A stretch of 9,642 nt of DNA from Methyloprofundus sp. (GTDB taxonomy: Bacteria; Pseudomonadota; Gammaproteobacteria; Methylococcales; Methylomonadaceae). A program made the translations under genes and the position numbers. Location: the NCBI GenBank assembly GCA_030636485.1, contig DAOVWV010000034.1:1-9642 (forward strand), given 5' to 3'. Positions 6,175 to 9,642 of this stretch are shown piece by piece. The first letter of the stretch is position 1. Each line of letters begins with the position of its first letter. The notes below the pieces were generated by a model. That model did no database searches and had not been told where the DNA came from. It worked only from the letters and a program-made list of their open reading frames with translations.

Positions 6175-8496
6175 CTATGCAAGTGCGTCTTCATTGATGG
6201 TACGTAATAAGACGGCCATATCATTAACAGGTAAAGGCCGGCTAAAGAAGTAGCCTTGAATGATGTCACATTTTCGTTTGCTTAAAAAGAGTAATTGCGA
6301 TTCATCTTCAACACCTTCGGCAACGACTTTTTGCCCCAGAGAGTGCCCCATATCTATAATTGCACAGGCGATTCTTGCATCTTTAGATCCTGCTGTCATA
6401 TGTCTGATAAAAGATTGATCAATTTTAAGTACATCGATAGGGAATTTTTTCAAATAGGATAAAGACGAATAACCGGTACCAAAATCATCCAGTGCTATCT
6501 TAATACCCATTTTTTTGAGGCGATTTAGCTGTAATTCAATCTTATTGATATCACCAATCAGCATGGACTCAGTAATTTCCAGTTCCAGATTGCGGGCTGG
6601 GAGTTGCGCGTTCTCCAGCGCATATTCAACACTCTCCATAAATCCCGGATCCATGAATTGACGCGCTGAAACATTGACTGAAACCTGGGTGAGCGGTAAG
6701 CCCTCATCTATCCACTCTTTTAGTTGTAGGCAGGCCGTTTCAAGAATCCAGGCACCTATTTCAATGATTAAGCCCGTCTCTTCAGCGATAGGAATAAAAT
6801 GATCGGGTGGGATCATTTTGTTAACGCCTTGGGGATCATGAAACCAACGTATCAGAACTTCTGCACCCCATAACTCTCTACTTTCAGCTTTGTATTGCGG
6901 TTGATAAAACAATTGTAGTTCATCTTTTTCCAGTGCTTTGCGCAAATTGTTTTCAAGTGTTAGCTTATCCTCACTGGCATCTGCAAATTCTGATTTATAG
7001 TATTGATAATTATTTCGACCTTTATTTTTTGCTTCGTACATCGCAATATCGGCATTTTTTAACAGCGCAGCCGTCGTATCACCATTTTCCGGGTAAATGG
7101 CGATACCAATACTGGCACCAATAAAGGCTTCAGTGCGATTAAGTAGATGTACCTCTGATAAGGATTTGATAATATTGCCGGCAATCATTGAGGAAGCAAA
7201 CATGGCTTTTTCATGAGATTTTTCATGCAGCAATAATACTGCAAATTCATCACCACTGAAGCGTGCAACAATGTCCTCTTTCCGGGTTGATGATTTAAGT
7301 CGAATCGCCGTTTCCTTAAGGACTTCATCACCCGCATCATGCCCTAGGGAATCATTGATGGATTTGAACTTATCTAGATCTATAAAAAAGATGACCGCAT
7401 GTAAATCATGCCGTTTTGCATAAGACATGACTTGCCCCATACGCTCTAAAAACATGACTCGGTTAGGTAAGCCTGTTAAGTCATCGTAGTGAGCAATCTG
7501 CAAAATACGCTGTTCATTTTTTTTATACTTGGAAATGTTAATAAGTGTTGCAAAAAATTGCTTATATGAACCCGTTTTATCTTTTAAAGGCTTAATCTGT
7601 AATTGAGCTGTAAATTTAGTACCATCACTTTTTTTACAGCTAAGCTCGCCTGACCATAACTGAAAGTTTTTTGTTTGAAAATAAGTTTGGATTGTTGCGT
7701 TAATATTAGCATTATTTTTTCCGTTTTTAATGAAAGATATGCCCTGGTTAATAAGTTCTTCAGATGTATAGCCAGTGAGTGTGGAAAAAGCGCTATTAAT
7801 ACGGGTTATTTTTAAGTCGCTATCAAGGGTGGCAAAACTTAAATGACTGGAATCAAATAAGGTCGTTAATAACTCGAAATCATTTTTTTCTTTTTGATTT
7901 CTATGTAAAAATTTTCCGGAGATACATAATCTGTAGGGTTGTTTTCTTTTATCATAAATAGGTGTAAAAGTGAATTCTATAAAGACTGCATCCATTGGGG
8001 AGAGGTTAATATCACGCGTCTCTTTAATGGTCTCATTAAGTAGCCAGACCGATTCTTCTAGCATTGCGTTTTTCTGTAATTCGGCTCTGTTGCATTTTTG
8101 GATTTGGGATAGCTGTTTGTCAGTCCTGCCCGCAACGGTTTCGTCTTTTAAATTTAAGTAACTTAAATACTCAGGTGCGGCTTGTCTCCATTTGCCTTGA
8201 TTATCTTTTATGCATAATATATCTGGAATTCGGCTGATTAATTGTGCATCCGTATAGTTAAAGGGTTCAGGAATGGTATTTAATAGTTTTTTTGGCCGGG
8301 TGTGTGTTTTCTGTATTAGGCTGAGCAGAAATGCAATGGCAATAAAAATACCGTTTGCAATAAGAATGAGAATGATAGTCTGAAAAGGGAAAAATTCTTC
8401 AAGCAAAGACGGGGAATATAATTGTAAGAAACCAAAGCTTAAGTTACTGGCAACGAGAAGGGTAACCAGAATGATAAAAATTTTTCGAATCAGCAT
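6175..8496 (-). CDS. Membrane-bound PAS-GGDEF-EAL c-di-GMP signalling protein
   Basis: A 773-residue protein that both could make and break down cyclic di-GMP. Two hydrophobic helices (about 5-25 and 38-62) with a short loop anchor it in the inner membrane. A PAS-like region (about 85-195, with PDILCIKDNQGKW) and a clearer PAS domain (about 208-325) follow. The GGDEF domain (about 330-500) has DDLTGLPNR and the variant SGDEF at 414-418. An RxxD inhibitory site (RKED, 405-408) lies five residues before it. The EAL domain (about 515-765) has EVL instead of EAL (546-548), but all the metal and catalytic positions are kept: E546, N608, E643, D670, D671, K691, E727, Q747. Phosphodiesterase activity is therefore likely; cyclase activity is plausible with SGDEF but uncertain. 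The signal sensed by the PAS domains is unknown. No Shine-Dalgarno sequence is clear before the ATG. Confidence 0.93.
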   Translation of the reverse strand: MLIRKIFIILVTLLVASNLSFGFLQLYSPSLLEEFFPFQTIILILIANGIFIAIAFLLSLIQKTHTRPKKLLNTIPEPFNYTDAQLISRIPDILCIKDNQGKWRQAAPEYLSYLNLKDETVAGRTDKQLSQIQKCNRAELQKNAMLEESVWLLNETIKETRDINLSPMDAVFIEFTFTPIYDKRKQPYRLCISGKFLHRNQKEKNDFELLTTLFDSSHLSFATLDSDLKITRINSAFSTLTGYTSEELINQGISFIKNGKNNANINATIQTYFQTKNFQLWSGELSCKKSDGTKFTAQLQIKPLKDKTGSYKQFFATLINISKYKKNEQRILQIAHYDDLTGLPNRVMFLERMGQVMSYAKRHDLHAVIFFIDLDKFKSINDSLGHDAGDEVLKETAIRLKSSTRKEDIVARFSGDEFAVLLLHEKSHEKAMFASSMIAGNIIKSLSEVHLLNRTEAFIGASIGIAIYPENGDTTAALLKNADIAMYEAKNKGRNNYQYYKSEFADASEDKLTLENNLRKALEKDELQLFYQPQYKAESRELWGAEVLIRWFHDPQGVNKMIPPDHFIPIAEETGLIIEIGAWILETACLQLKEWIDEGLPLTQVSVNVSARQFMDPGFMESVEYALENAQLPARNLELEITESMLIGDINKIELQLNRLKKMGIKIALDDFGTGYSSLSYLKKFPIDVLKIDQSFIRHMTAGSKDARIACAIIDMGHSLGQKVVAEGVEDESQLLFLSKRKCDIIQGYFFSRPLPVNDMAVLLRTINEDALA

Positions 8497-8513
8497 ATTA
8501 ATAACATTTAGTA

Positions 8514-8519
8514 ATTATA
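8514..8519 (-). promoter_or_regulatory. Possible -10 box for the GGDEF-EAL gene
   Basis: The minus strand reads TATAAT exactly, 17 nt before the ATG at 8496. No matching -35 is visible, and the implied leader of about 10 nt would be very short, so this is tentative. Confidence 0.25.
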
Positions 8520-8580
8520 CTTCGCACGGTGATGGAGGCAGGGTTTATAACGCATTGTTTTTTATCGAGAGCAAGGCCAG

Positions 8581-8641
8581 CCCCGTACTTGACGCGGGGG
8601 CACTGAAACAGGCGCATAACAGGTTATGCAATTGTTTCAGT
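8581..8641. repeat. Nested palindrome (REP-like)
   Basis: A perfect 9-bp pair ACTGAAACA / TGTTTCAGT (8602-8610, 8633-8641) encloses a second perfect 7-bp pair GCATAAC / GTTATGC (8614-8620, 8623-8629) with a 2-nt loop. Just before it, CCCCG (8581-8585) pairs with CGGGG (8595-8599) in a segment that resembles, from memory, dispersed CCCCGTACTTGA-type repeats of gammaproteobacteria. There is no T-run, so a repeat or structured-RNA reading is preferred to a terminator. Confidence 0.6.
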
Positions 8642-8676
8642 AATGCAGCTATCGGCAAAAACTCAGTCGTTAGAAA

Positions 8677-8883
8677 TTCGCAACGGTGGCTGCGGGAGGT
8701 ATATATTCCATTTATAAAAGTTTATATGATAACTATAGCTCAATTTTGATTGTGCAACTGAGTTATAAGCAAATTTCCTTAGTCTTGATTGGTTTTAATC
8801 AGGAAGCAGCAACTTAAGATGGGGCAGGCTTCGGCTGTTGCGAAAATGAGTATGCCTTTTGCCCGCAGCCACGGCTTTGCGAA
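8677..8883. repeat. Inverted and direct copies of a TTCGCAA...GTGGCTGCGGG motif
   Basis: TTCGCAACGGTGGCTGCGGG on the plus strand (8677-8696) recurs on the minus strand at 8883-8862, with the same first 7 and last 11 bases and a small difference between. A shorter minus-strand relative occupies 8844-8832: CGGCTgTTGCGAA there and CGGCTTTGCGAA at 8872-8883, read on plus, lie 40 nt apart. TTCGCACGGTG at 8521-8531 is a further partial plus-strand match. The pattern fits a cluster of small REP-like repeats. Confidence 0.55.
8783..8804. repeat. Small stem-loop upstream of sdhC
   Basis: TCTTGATT (8783-8790) pairs with AATCAGGA (8797-8804) around a GGTTTT loop, an 8-bp stem with one G·U pair on the plus strand. 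Its function is unknown. Confidence 0.35.
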
Positions 8884-8896
8884 GTATTATACTCAT
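8846..8896. repeat. 8-bp inverted repeat ATGAGTAT/ATACTCAT
   Basis: A perfect 8-bp inverted repeat (8846-8853, 8889-8896) encloses the minus-strand copy of the GTGGCTGCGGG motif. It could be the base of a larger hairpin or the ends of a small repeat unit. Confidence 0.45.
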
Positions 8897-8989
8897 AATT
8901 GATACATTAGCTGACTAAATGCTACATCCTTAAGCTGAAATTGCTGTATTATTAGAAAGATATCTAACTAAAATTAAAGTGTATGTGTC

Positions 8990-9379
8990 ATGGAACAGAG
9001 AAAAAGACCACTTTCACCTCATTTGCAAGTCTATCGTTTACCACTGACTGCGGTGGTATCCGTTACACATAGAATGACAGGTGTTTTGTTAACCGCTGGT
9101 TTGATATTATTTGTCATGAGCCTGGGAATGGTTCAAGCAGGCGCTAGTAGCTACAACGCCATGCAGGCATTTATACAACAGCCCTTGGTGGAAATAGCCA
9201 TCTGGTTAATGGTGTACGCCCTGTTTTTTCATTTGTGTCATGGCATTCGCCATTTGATTTGGGATCTGGGTGAAGGCTATGATAAGTTATTGATGAATTA
9301 CTATATTATTTTAGAGCTGTTTGCATCTGTTGCATTCACCCTGCTTAGTTTTTTGTTTGTGCGCCTGGGAGGGTCATGA
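8990..9379 (+). CDS. sdhC: Succinate dehydrogenase cytochrome b556 subunit
   Basis: SdhC is one of the two membrane anchors of succinate dehydrogenase (complex II); it binds heme b and helps form the ubiquinone site. The 129-residue product starts with RPLSPHLQVYRLP (6-18) and SVTHRMTG (24-31), both typical of SdhC; S24 and R28 match quinone-site residues of the E. coli protein. Three membrane helices lie at about 20-46, 64-88 and 104-126. HLCHGIRHLIWDLG (81-94) contains H81, the counterpart of the E. coli heme ligand H84. Length is normal. The ATG is the first methionine before the conserved start, though no strong ribosome binding site precedes it. Its stop overlaps sdhD, and sdhA and sdhB would be expected beyond the window. 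Confidence 0.96.
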   Translation: MEQRKRPLSPHLQVYRLPLTAVVSVTHRMTGVLLTAGLILFVMSLGMVQAGASSYNAMQAFIQQPLVEIAIWLMVYALFFHLCHGIRHLIWDLGEGYDKLLMNYYIILELFASVAFTLLSFLFVRLGGS

Positions 9380-9642
9380 TGGATTACAGAACGCCTTTAG
9401 CAAAGGCACAAGGTTTAGGATCTGCCAAAAGTGGCACAACACATTGGTGGATTCAGCGAGTGACTGCCGTTGCGCTCATTTTCCTGTCTTTCTGGCTGAT
9501 ATTATTTATCCAGCAACTTTTTTATGCCTCTTACCCTGAAATGAAACACTGGCTTGCCGAGCCGGTTAATTTTGGTCTGCTCATTGCATGGGCATTTATT
9601 GGTTTTTATCATGCCGCTTTAGGTTTGCAGGTGGTTATTGAG
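9376..9642 (+). CDS. sdhD: Succinate dehydrogenase membrane anchor subunit, partial at right edge
   Basis: The frame starting at the ATG at 9376 is open to the window end and gives 89 residues. GLGSAKSGTTHWWIQRVTAVAL (13-34) and FIGFYHAALGLQVVIE (74-89) are the recognisable SdhD segments; H79 corresponds to the second heme b ligand. Two membrane helices are seen (about 30-50 and 66-86); the third is cut off. The gene overlaps the sdhC stop by 4 nt (ATGA), so translation is probably coupled. A second ATG follows immediately at 9379, and either could be the true start. The GGGAGGG at 9367-9373 would serve as a ribosome binding site. Confidence 0.93.
   Translation, partial: MMDYRTPLAKAQGLGSAKSGTTHWWIQRVTAVALIFLSFWLILFIQQLFYASYPEMKHWLAEPVNFGLLIAWAFIGFYHAALGLQVVIE

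Larger units (their letters stand above)
8497..8989. other. Long non-coding region rich in palindromes
   Basis: This 493-bp gap separates the divergent GGDEF-EAL gene and sdhC. I see no protein with family-like sequence here, and no tRNA or known RNA fold. It holds several inverted repeats and related GC-rich motifs in an otherwise AT-rich stretch, listed separately. The GGDEF-EAL and sdhC promoters must lie in it or beyond it, but no convincing -35/-10 pair was found for sdhC. Confidence 0.7.

Noticed and set aside
8471..8749. Plus-strand open frame of 92 codons opposite and upstream of the GGDEF-EAL start
   Set aside because: No family-like sequence and no ribosome binding site; it runs through several palindromic repeats and overlaps the start of a well-supported gene on the other strand.
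8941..8970. sdhC promoter TTGCTG with TAACTA
   Set aside because: The spacing is 18 nt but the -10 matches the consensus poorly, too weak to list as a feature.
9321..9539. Plus-strand open frame of 72 codons across the sdhC/sdhD junction
   Set aside because: It is out of frame with two clearly recognised overlapping subunit genes.

Overview
The window most likely comes from a methylotrophic gammaproteobacterium, probably a methanotroph of the Methylococcales type. The evidence is a tight operon for tetrahydromethanopterin (H4MPT) and methanofuran biosynthesis. These are C1 carriers of methanogens that, among bacteria, are found mainly in methylotrophs. Around the operon lie gammaproteobacterial-style housekeeping genes (acnB, folP, sdhC, sdhD). 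The genus is inference; no marker gene in the window settles it.

Layout. Positions 1-489 hold the C-terminal end of aconitase B on the plus strand, followed by a palindromic repeat-like element (538-610). On the minus strand, reading from 5120 down to 631, five genes are packed together: a flavoprotein of the AfpA/dihydromethanopterin reductase family, a dihydropteroate synthase-like protein with extra end domains, a DUF447 protein, an MfnB-type furan synthase, and a dicarboxylate/amino acid:cation symporter. The first four overlap by 4 nt at each junction and the symporter starts 5 nt after mfnB. Positions 5121-5329 are a divergent intergenic region with two small hairpins. A canonical dihydropteroate synthase (folP) follows on the plus strand. 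It converges on a large minus-strand c-di-GMP signalling protein (two membrane helices, two PAS-like regions, GGDEF, EAL) at 6175-8496. Positions 8497-8989 contain no convincing gene but several palindromes and repeated short motifs. The window ends with sdhC and the first 89 codons of sdhD, overlapping by 4 nt.

How the genes fit together. MfnB makes the furan precursor of methanofuran. The dihydropteroate synthase-like protein and the AfpA/Dmr-type flavoprotein are plausible enzymes for pterin-arylamine condensation and for reduction of dihydromethanopterin. DUF447 is a conserved member of this gene set without a firm function. FolP serves folate, so genes for the folate and methanopterin branches stand back to back. 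Aconitase and succinate dehydrogenase belong to the TCA cycle. No enzyme that uses the cofactors (fae, mch, mtdB, fhc) lies in the window.

No tRNA, rRNA, CRISPR array, transposase or phage gene was seen, and no stem followed by a convincing T-run was found for any gene.
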